DNA from: Corylus avellana
Taxonomy: Eukaryota > Streptophyta > Magnoliopsida > Fagales > Betulaceae
NCBI RefSeq assembly: GCF_901000735.1
Contig: NC_081551.1
Location: 17,450,545 to 17,514,544 of the forward strand
DNA: 64,000 bases
Direction: 5' to 3'
The first letter of the stretch is position 1. Each line of letters opens with the position of its first letter. Made by a program: the position numbers and the translations under genes. Shown here one piece after another: positions 1 through 11,339 of the stretch. The notes below the pieces were generated by a model. It was not told the origin of the DNA and did no database searches. It was given only the letters and a program-made list of their open reading frames with translations.

Positions 1-460
1 GATTTTCGTTTGGTGAATGAAAGTACTCACTCACTTACCAATTGAATAAAAAATAATATAATTTTTTTCTCTTTCTTCCTATTATTTGAAAAAAGTTATA
101 AAAAGAATAAAGAAATCTTTGAAAAAAAAAATTTTTAATAGAATAGTAAAGGATGATAATTAATAAAATGGTGAAACTATTGGGATGCTTTAAAAAGTAG
201 GTAATTAAAATAAAATAAAATATAATTTATAACTATTTTGATGAACAAAATTTAGTGAGGATCGGAAAGTACTGTTCTTAGAGGACCAAGAATGTCTTCT
301 ATCATTAACTATATATATTTTTAGGAAAATATATAGTATTCTCCTAATGTTTTCCTATCCATTGATGAGACGGCATCGCGATGATAAAAGGTCTGATTTA
401 AGAAGAGTCATGAAAAAGCATGATAAGATCAACTTACATTGACGTTTCCCTTTGGTACAT
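1..460. repeat. Duplicated segment, copy 1 (matches 18923-19391)
   Basis: The first bases of the window match the sequence starting near 18923 in the same orientation, with scattered substitutions and small indels (a few percent by eye). The match runs through AT-rich, non-coding DNA up to the TTGGTACAT motif at 452-460 and on into the adjoining transposon arm. It is either a genuine dispersed duplication or an allelic contig end left unmerged. I see no gene in it. Confidence 0.8.
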
Positions 461-686
461 GGAATGAGATCCCCAGCAATAGTGGAAAAATTGCCCACCA
501 ATTTTTTTTTGAAATCCTGACCATCCATTTTCATCTAACAGCCACCATTTCGCCATGTGTCCCACTCAATATAAAATAATAAAATATTATTATTTTTTAA
601 AAAATAAATATAAAATCAAATAATAAAAAATAAAAGTAATTATTAAAAAATATGGCTGGTGGCCGAACCACCCCATAGGGAGTGGC
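461..686. mobile_element. Left arm of a Mutator-like long-TIR element, cut by gap 1
   Basis: The arm starts with GGAATGAGATCCCC directly after TTGGTACAT and matches the left arm of the element at 19392. It runs about 80 bases further inward than that copy before the gap, ending in a region with the motif ccgaaccaccccatag. The right arm is not seen next to this copy, because the sequence after the gap belongs to an unrelated Ty3 element. Confidence 0.6.
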
Positions 687-786
687 NNNNNNNNNNNNNN
701 NNNNNNNNNNNNNNNNNNNNNNNNNNNNNNNNNNNNNNNNNNNNNNNNNNNNNNNNNNNNNNNNNNNNNNNNNNNNNNNNNNNNNN
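687..786. other. Assembly gap 1 (100 N)
   Basis: Exactly 100 N, the usual placeholder for a gap of unknown size. It interrupts a palindromic transposon on the left and a gag reading frame on the right. Confidence 0.99.
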
Positions 787-1456
787 GGGTGTTTTAAATT
801 TGTTGGGGAGTGGGTGATTGATTACCTGTTTGGTGAAGGGTGTCTCTATCCCGAAGAAGAGCTTGCTTACCACTGCAGTCTTATACTTCTCCTTCTTCTC
901 CATAGCCTCCAGTTTGGTCTTAAGTTCTACCAATGCTTTGTCTACTTCTCCTTGCAGAGCTGTGATTGGTTGCAGTTCCGCTGTGTTGCGGGAGTTTTTG
1001 CCTTGGCGGGTATGGCTGCTCGGGGGAGGGCGACTCTCGCCTTGTTGGCTGTGACCGTCAGAATGGAGGTCTCGGTTATCGGAGTGATGACCGTGATTTC
1101 TTTGCTCATCCGACTGTTTAGCCTGATTGATTTGAGATGGAGACGAAAATCGGAGTCATAGTTCTTGATTCTGCTGAATTAGAAGTGCCATTTGTGCTTT
1201 AGCTTGATTGTTTTGAGATGGAGACGAAAATCGGAGTCGCAGTTCTTCATTTTGCTGAATTAGAAGTGCCATTTGTGCTTCGAGAGAAGCAATGCGCTCC
1301 TTGTCGCCGGTGTTCTGATCCGCCAGTGGTGACCTTTGATTGGCTTGGGCAAGTGGTTCTTCAGTGCGGGCTCGGCTTCTTGATCTTGTATTCACCATTA
1401 CTGCGGATATTATTTTTGTAAGAACGGCTTAGTCGTTCCCATAGACGGCGCTAAAC
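787..1456 (-). pseudogene. Ty3/gypsy gag N-terminus and leader, broken
   Basis: On the minus strand a frame opens at 1398 with MVNTRSRSRARTEEPLAQAN, a start typical of plant Ty3/gypsy gag proteins. A Gln-rich coiled-coil-like stretch follows, and further on comes a segment ending PFTKQVINHPLPNKFKTP that looks like the beginning of the retrotransposon gag domain before gap 1. A 27-residue block is duplicated in frame (about 81-bp period, near 1131-1290). In the second copy a CGA Arg codon reads TGA, which stops the frame near 1156-1158. Between 1399 and 1456 lies a leader with the box gcgccgtctatgggaac, which resembles the primer-binding/leader region of plant Ty3 elements. Protease, reverse transcriptase and integrase are not present in the window. 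Confidence 0.7.
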
Positions 1457-2188
1457 TGTTGAAGCAATTTCTAGTATGATGAACTCAAGGGAATCCAAGC
1501 CTCCGAGCTACGCATTTTGTTGTTCACACTTTCTGTCAGACCTGCAAAACTAGAGCACGCGTTAAGAGGATGCGCCGAGTGTTGGCCGGCGGTTCCTCCT
1601 CCGATGCTTAAGTCAGTGTGTATGTAAACTCAGTATATGTCTTAGTGGTCGTCCTTTGTACCTTTGGAGTGAGGTCTTTTATAGTTGATCATGTGGAGAT
1701 GGTCATGATGACCGGGCGGAGGGGCCAGGATTTGGGCGTAACGGCTGGTAGAGTTAATATTCATGTCTCCTTTCTTTATGATTGGCAAGAGGTTGTTATA
1801 TATATTGATAGGATTTTGAGGATGGCGTGTATCTGTCAGGAGTCTTTTAAGAGCAGGATCATAACTGTTCCGATGATCTTGCTATGTGTGAGCTGTCCAT
1901 ATAACCGAGTTGTATCCTGATTGTGATAGATGCATCGGGATGTTAAGTGTAGGAGATTCATTGTGACACAATATTCAGTCGTTGGCCGTCCAAGAGTGTA
2001 AGAGACGACGCCGTATCCATTGCTTTGTGCTGGGTTGCATTCATAGAGCCCATTTGGATGTATCGGGCTTTCTTGGGTTGTTGGGCCTTTGACCCACTGG
2101 TTCGAGTGATGGGTTTATGTGTAACACTTGGGTCGTTGGGCCTTTGACCCGGGGGTTCGAGTGATGGGTTTATGTGTAGAAAGTAACA
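1457..2188 (-). mobile_element. Probable 5' LTR of the Ty3 element
   Basis: On the minus strand this block begins TGTTAC and ends TTCAACA, so it has the inverted TGTT/AACA termini of an LTR. It lies immediately upstream of the leader and gag of the same strand. Inside it, at about 2080-2180, are two tandem copies of a roughly 50-bp unit containing gggcctttgaccc and ttcgagtgatggg. The partner LTR is missing, so the outer boundary rests only on the terminal motif. Confidence 0.5.
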
Positions 2189-2754
2189 TAAAAGCATCCA
2201 ACTCCTTTTAAAGGGTACAGGTTAGAAGCTTTTAACAATCTAGAAGCAGATTTGTATACAATCGTAAGGTCAAATCATTCCCCCATCAAATTGAAATAAG
2301 CTTCTTGAAAACAAAGCACATCTTCAGAGAAAGAGAATGAAGGAGATTGAGAGAGAGGAACCAGGACGTGGTCAGGCGTGGAGCATTGGAGGTGGAGCCG
2401 TGGTTCATGGTTGGAGAAAGAGGCGCCGCTAGGTTGAGTGAAGAAACAGCGTGACTGCGTTAGGAAAGAAAGAGAGAAATTGTGTGAGGAAAGAAAGAAT
2501 CAAGGATTTTAAGGTTTTTTGGGGTATGCGGGGCGGGTACCCGGGGTATTTTAAAATCTCTTGCCTGTGGTTCGACTTGCCCCAGCCGGATATCAAAACA
2601 AAACCCGAATTCGCAATTTTATTGAGAAAAAACCGAGTGGGATGGGCGGATGGTTGAGGCGGGGCGGATTTGGGTGGGTTTCGCCTGGTTCCACTTTGGT
2701 TATTAATGTAGGCAAGACAGTAAAAAAAAAAAAACAATTCGACATGGTTTTTTT

Positions 2755-3540
2755 TTTTTTGACAGAAATTTCCTCAAAACCGGTATGGAGAAAATGTCCC
2801 CCAACCCATGTAAACAGTGCCAAGTGTCTATAAACATTTAAAAGGCACATTAAATTCTTAACCTCATTAATAGCAGTTTACTAATTTAGACTAAATTTAA
2901 GGGAATTTAGATATAAACTCCTTAGGTCAACGCGCCTTCATTAAAAACTCCCTAGGTGTTTTTTTTTTTCGAAAATTGACTCCTTAGGTTAATCGAAACT
3001 ACAATAAATTTCTTACCGTAAAAAATTTTTAACAGCCGTTAGTCTACTCAAAACTCTCCGCTTTATCTGATTAAAATATTAGATAAAATATTAAAATATC
3101 AGGCCACCCCAAACCACCCCATCCCTGGGGTGGCTTACGGCCACCCCATAGGGGTTGGGGGGTGGCCAGGGGTGGCACCCTTCAATTTTATTATTTTATT
3201 ATTTTTTTAAAGATTTAATTTTTAAATTAAATTAATACAATATTAATATTTTAATTAGATAAAACTGAGAGTTTTGAGTGGACTAACGGCTGTTAAAAAA
3301 TTTTGACGCTAAGGAGTTTATTGTAGTTTTGATTGACCTAGGGAGTCAATTTCTGAAAAAAAAAAACACCTAAGGAGTTTTTAATGAAGGTGCGTTGACC
3401 TAAGGAGTTTATATCTAAATTCCCTAAAGTTAATGTGCATTTTAAATGTTTATAGACACTTGGCGCTATTTTACATGAGTTGGATGATATTTCCTCCATA
3501 CCGATTTGGAGGAAATTTTTGTCTTTTTTTTTTTAGGGTT
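2755..3540. mobile_element. Fold-back element with arms over 300 bp
   Basis: The left arm (about 2755-3080) and the right arm (about 3230-3540) are inverted copies. Matching pairs include gtctataaacattt with its complement near 3445, the repeated ttaggtcaacg/cgttgacctaa block, and the aacagccgttagt/actaacggctgtt pair. The centre (3097-3175) is GC-rich and itself palindromic, with alternating ccacccc and ggggtgg. No transposase is encoded, so it is a non-autonomous MITE or fold-back element. The short open frames on both strands here are mirror images of the two arms and are not genes. Confidence 0.75.
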
Positions 3541-3796
3541 ACGATTTACGATTTTTTTGTTTTTGGACAAGTTACAAATTATAAATTATATATATACGGT
3601 TTGAAAGTGAAGGCCCAGCTTGGAAAAGAGGCCCGTACAAAGCATTACAAGGCGAATCGAAGATCTTGGCTGAGTAGAGGATTTAGTTATAAAGAATAAT
3701 TCTTCATTCTTATTTACATTCTAGTATATTTGTCTCGCATATATTTTTGCTGAGTTGTCATGTTCTACTTATTATTGATTTTTTTTTTCTTTTTCT

Positions 3797-4036
3797 TTTT
3801 TAGAGTCTGTTTAGGTTTACAATTTTAAAAAGTGCAATTTAAAAATAACTATTTAAAAACATGCGATGTAAAAACGTGATTTTTAAAAACGCAATTAAGT
3901 GTTTGGCAAAATCCTAGTTTAGCCTTTAAAATTACGCGTTTTCAAAAAAACATTTTCTTACCTGCGATTTGCAAACGCAGATTTTCTACGTTTTCAAATT
4001 TCAATTTTTTTAAAAACGTAATTGTGAACAATTAAT
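3797..4036. mobile_element. MITE-like palindrome, 'cgcaatctcaaac' family
   Basis: The left side (tttaggtttacaattttaaaaag) is loosely the inverse of the right side (tttttaaaaacgtaattgtgaac). Between them are repeated short motifs such as aaaaacg and its complement. It belongs with the related palindromes at 5863, 8757, 25955, 28019 and 47455. Confidence 0.45.
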
Positions 4037-4466
4037 GCACCCTTAATCAATGATGGATGGAGCATACTAACTTAGCGAAAATATACATGAGATTAGCTTT
4101 TTATTTTTTTAATTTTTATAATTGAATGAGAAGAAAGGAATATAGGGGATGGTCATCGCCATTCTTGATCCGAATAGAAGAGAGAATAGGAGACCATGTG
4201 GGAATGCTTAAAAAAGACACAATTAGTTTGAATGCTAAAAAAAGTATTTTTCTTGCTTTTATTATGCCCTGTCTTCACAAACTCCACAAAAGTCAACCAT
4301 TGGATCCACTCATCCACTTGGGATACGACCAACATATTAGAATCCTCTTTTTCCTTCCTCAACCTTATATTAGCCTCACCATCGATGGACCAAGATACAC
4401 CACAAATTAATAAAATTATTAGGAAAATGGAAGCCTTGATTCGGAATGAAAATCTCCCATCACTTA

Positions 4467-4739
4467 TGTTAAGGATATAAATCCTTTTGATTAATGAGGA
4501 TTTGATTTGTAATTATTGATGATTTGATTTGTTATTAATTACCCTTAATTCAAGGGATTTGTTTTGTATTTGAAATTATGTTTAAAGCTCTATAAATAGA
4601 GCTATGTAATCAAATCATTCATCAAGGAAAGATGTAGCCTATAATGGCTTTAGTGTGTGGATGTAGGCTATATGTCGAACCACCTTAATTTCTGTGTTTA
4701 TTCTATTCCTTCATATTTATCTTATTATATGTTCTTATA
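4467..4739 (+). repeat. 5' LTR of the TRIM-like element
   Basis: It begins TGTTAAGG and ends GTTCTTATA. It therefore ends in TA rather than the canonical CA, and so does the second copy, so this is a family trait or an old mutation carried by the parent copy. Confidence 0.9.
4591..4598 (+). promoter_or_regulatory. TATA box inside the 5' LTR
   Basis: TATAAATA sits mid-LTR within the short palindrome gctctataaatagagc. The same motif is kept in the 3' LTR at 5675-5682. It is the likely core promoter of the element, and the 3' copy could drive transcription of flanking DNA. Confidence 0.6.
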
Positions 4740-5551
4740 TGGTATCAGAGCCTTTTGGCTAACGCCATTGTTCGATCTAGTGCTCCTTTGATTTTTTTTT
4801 CTTCTTCTTCTTTCAATCTTGTTTAACTGTTCTTGATAGTCAATATTTTTGTAGATCTCTTCACAGTAGATCTTACAATTATATATGACCATATCAAAAC
4901 AAACAAAAAAAATGCAATCCGGCAGCTTTGTGCCTTCACCAACAATCCACCAACTCAGCACCGCCTCTTGCCATGGCCCAGTGTCGAGTTCCGCCATTCG
5001 CAGCCCGATTTGATCTCTTTGCCGCCGTCCCGGCCATCCACGACTTTGATCCGGTGCCTTCTCCTTCAACACGGCTCCTAATTGTCATTGCAGCCGCATT
5101 AAACACCTACTGTGTCTTCTTGTTCATCTCACCCGGTAAGAATCAAGTTTTGGTTTGAGGTCCAACAGCAAGAGAAGAAATTGACTTTTTGTTTGGTCTG
5201 AAAAAAAAAAAGCCCAAAGAGGCAAATCTTTTGGCCTTGTGGCCCATTTCAAGTCCATAGTTGGCTCATTCCGGCCACAGTTGCCGATGACAAAATTCCA
5301 GCCAAATGTTGCCGATGACAAAATTTCGGCCAAAAGTTGCCGATGCCAAAATTCCGGTCAAAGTAACCGATGCCGGCCAAAAAAAAAAAAAAGTTGCCGA
5401 TGTTCAAGTGCCATTGCCGATGTTCAAGTGCCGGCCACAGTCGCCGAAGTTCAAGTTCAAGAGTATGTTTCAAATCAGGTGCCATCAACTCCAGCCACTC
5501 GATATGTTCAAGATCAACGATCACTAACGGACCGTTCATCTTGCGGGGGCA

Positions 5552-5824
5552 TGTTAAGGATATAAATCCTTTTGATTAATGAGGATTTGATTTGTAATTA
5601 TTGATGATTTGATTTGTTATTAATTACCCTTAATTCAAGGGATTTGTTTTGTATTTGAAATTATGTTAAAGCTCTATAAATAGAGCTATGTAATCAAATC
5701 ATTCATCAAGGAAAGATGTAGCCTATAATGGCTTTAGTGTGTGGATGTAGGCTATATGTCGAACCACCTTAATTTCTGTGTTTATTCTATTTCCTTCATA
5801 TTTATCTTATTATATGTTCTTATA
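5552..5824 (+). repeat. 3' LTR of the TRIM-like element
   Basis: Same length as the 5' LTR; one T is lost near the TATA box and one T gained near the end. It is followed directly by the ACTTA target duplication. Confidence 0.9.
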
Positions 5825-5862
5825 ACTTAAACCAGCTCCATCCACAACCCTTCATGATATTA

Positions 5863-6094
5863 AGAGCATATTTGAGATTGCGTTTGAAAAATATAGTTTT
5901 TAAATCAAAAAACGTTTTAGGCAAAAGCTTCATTTTTAAGTTTTTGCCAAAAATGCGTTTTGGCCATTTTTAGGCTTTTTAAATCCTTAAAAGCGCTTTT
6001 TATTTTTTTACCAAACGAATACGTTTTTCTTCAAAATGACTTTTTGAGTGTTAAAAGCACTTTTAGACCTCTCAAACGCAATCTCAAACAGGCC
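5863..6094. mobile_element. Palindromic MITE, 'cgcaatctcaaac' family
   Basis: The termini are inverted: agagcatatttgagattgcg on the left and cgcaatctcaaacaggcc on the right. Internal blocks such as aaaaacgttttaggcaaaag also have partners on the other side. No coding capacity. It starts 34 bp after the TRIM-like element's target duplication. Confidence 0.7.
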
Positions 6095-7279
6095 ACTTCA
6101 CCCTCATTGGGCATGTGATATCCCTCAAGCCAATAACTAAAAAAATCATGAAAAACTACTCTTCAACATGCTGGGAACTTCATCTCATCCCTAACCATTG
6201 AAGACCTTGAAGCCAACGCCTTCCTTTTCACCTTTATATAGTGCTCAAGCTATGATTAAGATTCAATTATCTCACAATTCTCCTTCAATATCAAGGGTAA
6301 CTCCCTATTTACTCATCAAAGGGATCCTAGAACATGAGCCTATTGGATACAAATTCACAGGCTTCCCTTTTGTAATACCTTAAAATAATAATATAAAATA
6401 AAATGTATTTAATTTGATTCGGTCAAGGTTTTATAAAATAACACTCGCAATTTAAAAAGTCCCAAACATTTTTCCCAAAAAGAAAATCAAAAAAAAAAAA
6501 AAATAATAATATTCTTAACCCTAGTTGAAGTTCGAAGTAAACCCTAGACATGAACGTTCAATGCTTCTTTGGAACGTTCGAGTGAACCCCTAGAACCGTT
6601 GGTACAATGGTACAATAGTACGTCGAACGTTCGAAGGTAGTAAACCGATCGTTCGATGAAGCATGAAAAACAAATTTAACCTATTAGCCACATCATCCGG
6701 TCTTATCCACTCTACTCACTCTATGAATATAAGCCTCGCAACATTTGGACCCATTCACCCCATACACCCCAAACTCGAATATTGTATTTGGAATCATTCC
6801 CATAAACATTCCCTTTATCTCAATTTATTTGAAAAGTGAAAAGATCCTCCCCCTAGCTCCCCATGTGTATTGCTTAGGAAAAAAAAAATCAATTAATTGT
6901 CATATAAAAGATCTTAGAGTCAATGCGTTTACATAAAAATGGAGATTTAAGAGGATGGGTACATCTATTGTGGGAAAATGCTTAGTTACTACAAGTTTTA
7001 CTAGTCTTTCTTTTTCTTTTTATATATATATTAATTTTATGACTTAATAATAAATTTTAAAATAATTTAATATAAAAATTTAATTATATATCTGAAAATT
7101 TTCAAGGAGGAGAAGCCCTTGTCTAAAGAAAGTGTGATTGCGTATAGTATTAATAGGGAGGATTTTTAAGCAAGAAAGAGAAGCTCGATCTAATTGACGG
7201 AAACAGATCCTTCTTTATTTTGAAATGGAAAGGAGCCAATCCTTTGTATTTATAGGGCACCCAAATTATGGATAGTTTG
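6095..7279. other. Intergenic stretch, no gene seen
   Basis: AT-rich DNA with no frame of recognisable coding character. The only local structure is at 6550-6660, where acgttcg-type motifs recur in both orientations (ggaacgttcgag, cgaacgttcgaag, gatcgttcgatg). That looks like a decayed palindromic element. Confidence 0.5.
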
Positions 7280-7670
7280 CCCCTCTATTAAAAAAAACAA
7301 TAATGCTACATTTACTCCTACCTTTTACAAAATTTTTCACACACCTCTCGAATTTTACTTAATGAAAGGCGAAAGTGGAAATCTCCAATTCCCACAAAGC
7401 ACTATTATCTCTTCCTCAATATCATCAGATATTATAAATCTTGCAGTAGAATAAATTATTTTTTTCTTATATAACCCTTACAGAACACATCAGAGCTGAT
7501 AACAAGACTTCTATATTAAACAGATTTTGTGGGTGACTTTTAAAACCACCATTGGATATGAGATGGATCATGGATCTTTATTAGATTTTGATTCGATAGT
7601 GGATTTAAAAACCAGCTATGGGTGTGAAAAAATTGTGTAAAAAAAATGAAAGTAAGTGTAGTATTCATCT
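7280..7670. mobile_element. MITE-like element
   Basis: The left end (ctacatttactcctacc, with aaatttttcacac just inside) and the right end (gtgtgaaaaaattgtg, then agtaagtgtag) are approximate inverted copies. No coding capacity. Confidence 0.45.
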
Positions 7671-8012
7671 CTTTAAAAGCAAAGGACCGAATTCTTTCGG
7701 TTTCTTTTAAAATGGGAGACGATCAAGTCCCTGATTGACCAGTTTTGTTGAGAGGCTAAAAGTTTGAAAATTAATGTGGGGTTAAAATCTTTGAGTTTGA
7801 CATTGCAAGCTCGTATGTCTTTTAGCATTATTGAAGGCTGTCATTTATGGCTAAATAAGGAAGTGTAAGCCTTGAAAAAAAATACAAAATATGACTTAAA
7901 ATTAATTCTGTACGTATTTGACAAGCCCTCTAAAAAAGTCTTTTTTTTTTTTTTTAATTATTATTAAACAACTTTTTTCACTTTTTATCATAAAAAAAAT
8001 TTAAAATTTATT

Positions 8013-8379
8013 GGGTAAAGTCCACTTAACCCTCTCAAACTATCACCTCAATGACAATCTACCCCTCAAACTATCAATTGCGACAATTTACCCTCCAAAC
8101 TACCAAAACAATGATAACGTATCCCAAAATACTAGCAACGTGACAAAATTACCCCTATATAATTTTCAATAATACAAAAATACCCTCAAAATTTTGAAAA
8201 ATAAATAAATTTTAGTATTTTTGTTTTTATTTTAATAAGGGTAATTTTGTCATTTTGTTAAAAGTATGGGTATATTGTCCTTGTTTTGGTAGTTTAGGGA
8301 ATAAATTGTCACAATTGATAATTTAGGGAGTAAATTGTCATTAAGATGATAGTTTGAGAAAGTTAAATGGACTTTACCC
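8013..8379. mobile_element. Palindromic MITE with 'gggtaaagtccactt' ends
   Basis: The left end GGGTAAAGTCCACTTAAC is the inverse of the right end GTTAAATGGACTTTACCC apart from one position. Pairing continues inwards: aaactatcacctcaatgac with cattaagatgatagttt, and caattgcgacaattta with taaattgtcacaattg. An AT-rich centre joins the arms. Confidence 0.8.
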
Positions 8380-8756
8380 ATATTTCTTTTAGAGTTTACG
8401 AGACATTATTTAAAGTCATAATTTCTTAACTTTTAGGCAGGCCTCTCACAGTCACCCTACCTTAACAGGCTTAACTCCACCCCTAATCGTATGTAGCCGG
8501 TTACCTCTATTGTATAGTCCATCGTATTCATCGTAGGCATAATGGACCATAGATGGACAGAAAATAATAAATAAAGTAATAAATAGTCACTATTCTAAGG
8601 TTTAATAAAAAAAAATTAAATTAAATTATTTCCATTTGTCTTGGTTTAATACAAAAAATAAATAAATAATTTCCATGATTCCATATACCTTGGCTAATTA
8701 CCCTTACGGCCTTACCAACTACACCCCTCACGATCATAATTTATAATTTGCATGTA

Positions 8757-9066
8757 GGGTCCATTTCGAATTGCGGTTTCAATAAGTACAATTTTAAAAA
8801 TTACGTTTTTAAAAATTGCGTTTTTGAAATCGCTACTTTTTAAAATTGTAAAGGCGTTTGGTAAAACATGTTAAAAATTATTTTTTAATTAATCGTAAGT
8901 TTGCACTTTTTCAAATAAGCACCCCTAGCCCGCTTATAAAAATCACAGATTTTTTTCCTATTTTAAACTAAGTGCTTTTTAAATTGCAATGCCAAATACT
9001 TTACGTTTTGCAATATCTTTTAAAAACATAAATTATTCTTGCGAAATCGCAATCCCAAACACACCC
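8757..9066. mobile_element. Palindromic MITE, 'cgcaatcccaaac' family
   Basis: The left end gggtccatttcgaattgcgg pairs with cgcaatcccaaacacaccc on the right. Internal aaaattacg and aaaattgcg motifs have inverted partners. Non-coding. Confidence 0.6.
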
Positions 9067-9646
9067 TTAACCGTCATTTGCTTTTCTCGGCAATTGTAAC
9101 TTTAATTAATGCCCAAGAAGACAAACCTAGATTGAGTCAGCTGCTGATATGTTATTCTTATTCAATGAGTTGAAATGGTGAATCATATATATATACTGAA
9201 TCTTTCATGATTTTCTGAGAATCTAAGGTGGAAAATTTGTAGTTGTTTCCTAAATGTTTACGTAGTCTTTCCTGTACATGTACATGAAAAACGTTCAAAA
9301 ACCCTACAATATTGGAAGCACGCCAAAATATGTTAGACGTCAACATGGGAAAAAAAAAATGCAGGAGACAAAGATCCTAAAAATGCCAAAGAAACATGGG
9401 GAAGTAGAGTAAAACATTGGCACGGAAGACGCACAATGTTGTGCCTAATTAATAATATGGCTTTAAAATAAAACGTTTCTACTAACCTTCTTGATGACCA
9501 GGTATGTTTGTTAATGTGTTTTAATATGCGTTTTTCGTTTAAAAAGTGTGATGGTATGACATAAAAATAAAAAAATGTTTTTGAGCGTTTTTCATTTTTG
9601 TGTTTTCCGTTAATATTTTTGTTTTAAAAACAGAAAATATAAATTT

Positions 9647-10069
9647 GAGAAAAGTTCACATATACCCCTATTAAACTACCACACAATTGACAATGTCTCT
9701 TCTAAACTTCCAATTGAGATAATATATGTCCCTTCCAAACTACAAAAAAAAATTGACAATGTCCCTAAGGCCAACAAAAAGACAAAAATGACCTTAAAAT
9801 TTTAATCAATAAGACAAAAATACCCCTATAAATTCGAAAAAAAAAAAAAAAAAAAGTTTAATTTTTTTCTTTAGCAAAAACGATTTTTTTATTTTATTTT
9901 AATTTCCACTCTTTTTTTTTTATTTTAGTTTTTTTTTTTTGAATTTTTAATTTTAATTTTATTAAGGGTATTTTCTTCATTATAGGATCATTGACAATTT
10001 TTGGTAGTTTGTACTGACATTATCAATTTAATAGTAGTTTGGGAGGACATTGTCAATTGAACTTTCTCC
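9647..10069. mobile_element. Palindromic MITE related to the 8013 element
   Basis: The left end gagaaaagttcacatatacc and the right end caattgaactttctcc are inverted. Inside, aattgacaatgtc pairs with gacattgtcaatt. The T-rich centre (9838-9960) has long A and T runs. Confidence 0.65.
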
Positions 10070-10422
10070 TAAATATTTTAATAAACATAGCCAGAAGTTG
10101 CCATTAGATACACATTTCCAGCACCCATTAATTACTTCCCCTCTAAATTCTAATGGAACTATACCCAATTATATCATTTTGGAAATTAAGGGGGAAAAAA
10201 ATAAAAAATAAAAAGAATACATATGCTAGCTAGGTTTAAACGTTTTGTTTAGGTTGAGTTGAACTTAATTATCACGTCCTTGACATAAAGAGATTGAACA
10301 ATAATAACAAATATATATATATTGTGAATATTAGGACAGGTTCTAGAAAATACACTATTTCTACGCCATAACTTATTTCTTCTACATTTTTTCAACGTAA
10401 TAATATTCACAAAATTACGGAA

Positions 10423-10724
10423 GCAAACACATGCAGACTATGCAGTCATTCATGACGTGAAAACTTAATCACCAAAAAAAAATCTAGTGTTGATTTCAAC
10501 GTATAGAAGTGAAGTTGAACTTGAATTTGCAGCTAGACGAAAAACGATGAGATGCTATATATGCTAGCAAAAGCAAACACATGCAGACTATGCAGTCATT
10601 GATCATGACGTGAAAACTTAATCACCAAAAAAAAATCTAGTGTTGATTTCAACGTATAGAAGTGAAGTTGAACTTGAATTTGCAGCTAGACGAAAAACGA
10701 TGAGATGCTATATATGCTAGCAAA
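10423..10724. repeat. Tandem duplication, 2 x about 150 bp
   Basis: Unit 1 (10423-10572) and unit 2 (10573-10724) both run from gcaaacacatgcagactatg to atatatgctagcaaa. They are nearly identical apart from an extra 'gat' in unit 2 (cattgatcatgacg against cattcatgacg). Non-coding, and recent by its identity. Confidence 0.9.
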
Positions 10725-11040
10725 GTCCACAAATTTGTCTATATATGTAATGCCGCAGTCTTTTGAGACCTAACTAAATTAACCAACTATATATGGTGTT
10801 ATGTCGTTATGTACTTTTCTCAAGCCATGACATTTAGGAATGATAATTGGTTAATTTCTTGATGTGAACAAAGCACAAAATTTAATGCTAGTTAAATCCT
10901 TATTCTACCACTCATTAAAGCTTACTCCAAGCCATTTTTTTTTTAGGAAAAAGTTTACATACCATTTTCAAACTACGTATCATCCAATTGAAGAAATTTG
11001 TGAGCGTAACTCATCTAATAAAACCGATTCTATAGGAAAG

Positions 11041-11220
11041 GGTTGCCAACTCCTTATAAAGATGCCTAAAGTTTTGTCCACAATTAAGCAATGTGGGATT
11101 AATATTCCTCAATACTCTCCCTCACGTGGAGGTTGCCAACTCCTTATAAAGATGTCTAAAGTTTTGTCCACAATTAAGCAATGTGAGATTAATATTCCTT
11201 AACACTCTCCCTCATGTGGA
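11041..11220. repeat. Tandem duplication, 2 x 90 bp
   Basis: Two 90-bp units start with ggttgccaactccttataaa and end with ctctccctcacgtgga or ctctccctcatgtgga. A few substitutions separate them. The unit has the look of an LTR edge but no primer-binding site follows. Confidence 0.85.
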
Positions 11221-11339
11221 GGCTAGTATTTTTTTTTGTCCTTGTTACGGGATAAGTAGTGTGGACTCCATTCGTCCTGTGATAAGCCCTGAAACAATGA
11301 AAATTACTAATTTTCTAAAAAGCTTTAAGTTAATATGAA

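Larger units (their letters stand above)
4467..5824 (+). mobile_element. Young TRIM-like non-autonomous LTR retrotransposon (1358 bp)
   Basis: Two 273-bp direct repeats (4467-4739 and 5552-5824) differ only by two single-base indels. The element is flanked by the 5-bp target duplication ACTTA (4462-4466 and 5825-5829). Right after the first LTR is TGGTATCAGAGCC (4740-), the classic initiator-Met tRNA primer-binding site. Just before the second LTR is a purine-rich tract (gcgggggca, 5543-5551). The roughly 800-bp interior encodes no gag or polymerase. It holds several degenerate tandem units containing gttgccgatg and ccggcca (5280-5450). All hallmarks of a complete insertion are present, and the near-identical LTRs indicate recent movement, presumably using enzymes from an autonomous Copia-like partner. 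Confidence 0.9.

Noticed and set aside
2593..3699. Paired frames with similar proteins on opposite strands (2593-2850 and 3433-3699)
   Set aside because: They are the two arms of a fold-back element read in opposite directions.
11041..11220. CRISPR-like or satellite array
   Set aside because: Only two head-to-tail units with no spacers, in a plant genome; a simple tandem duplication.
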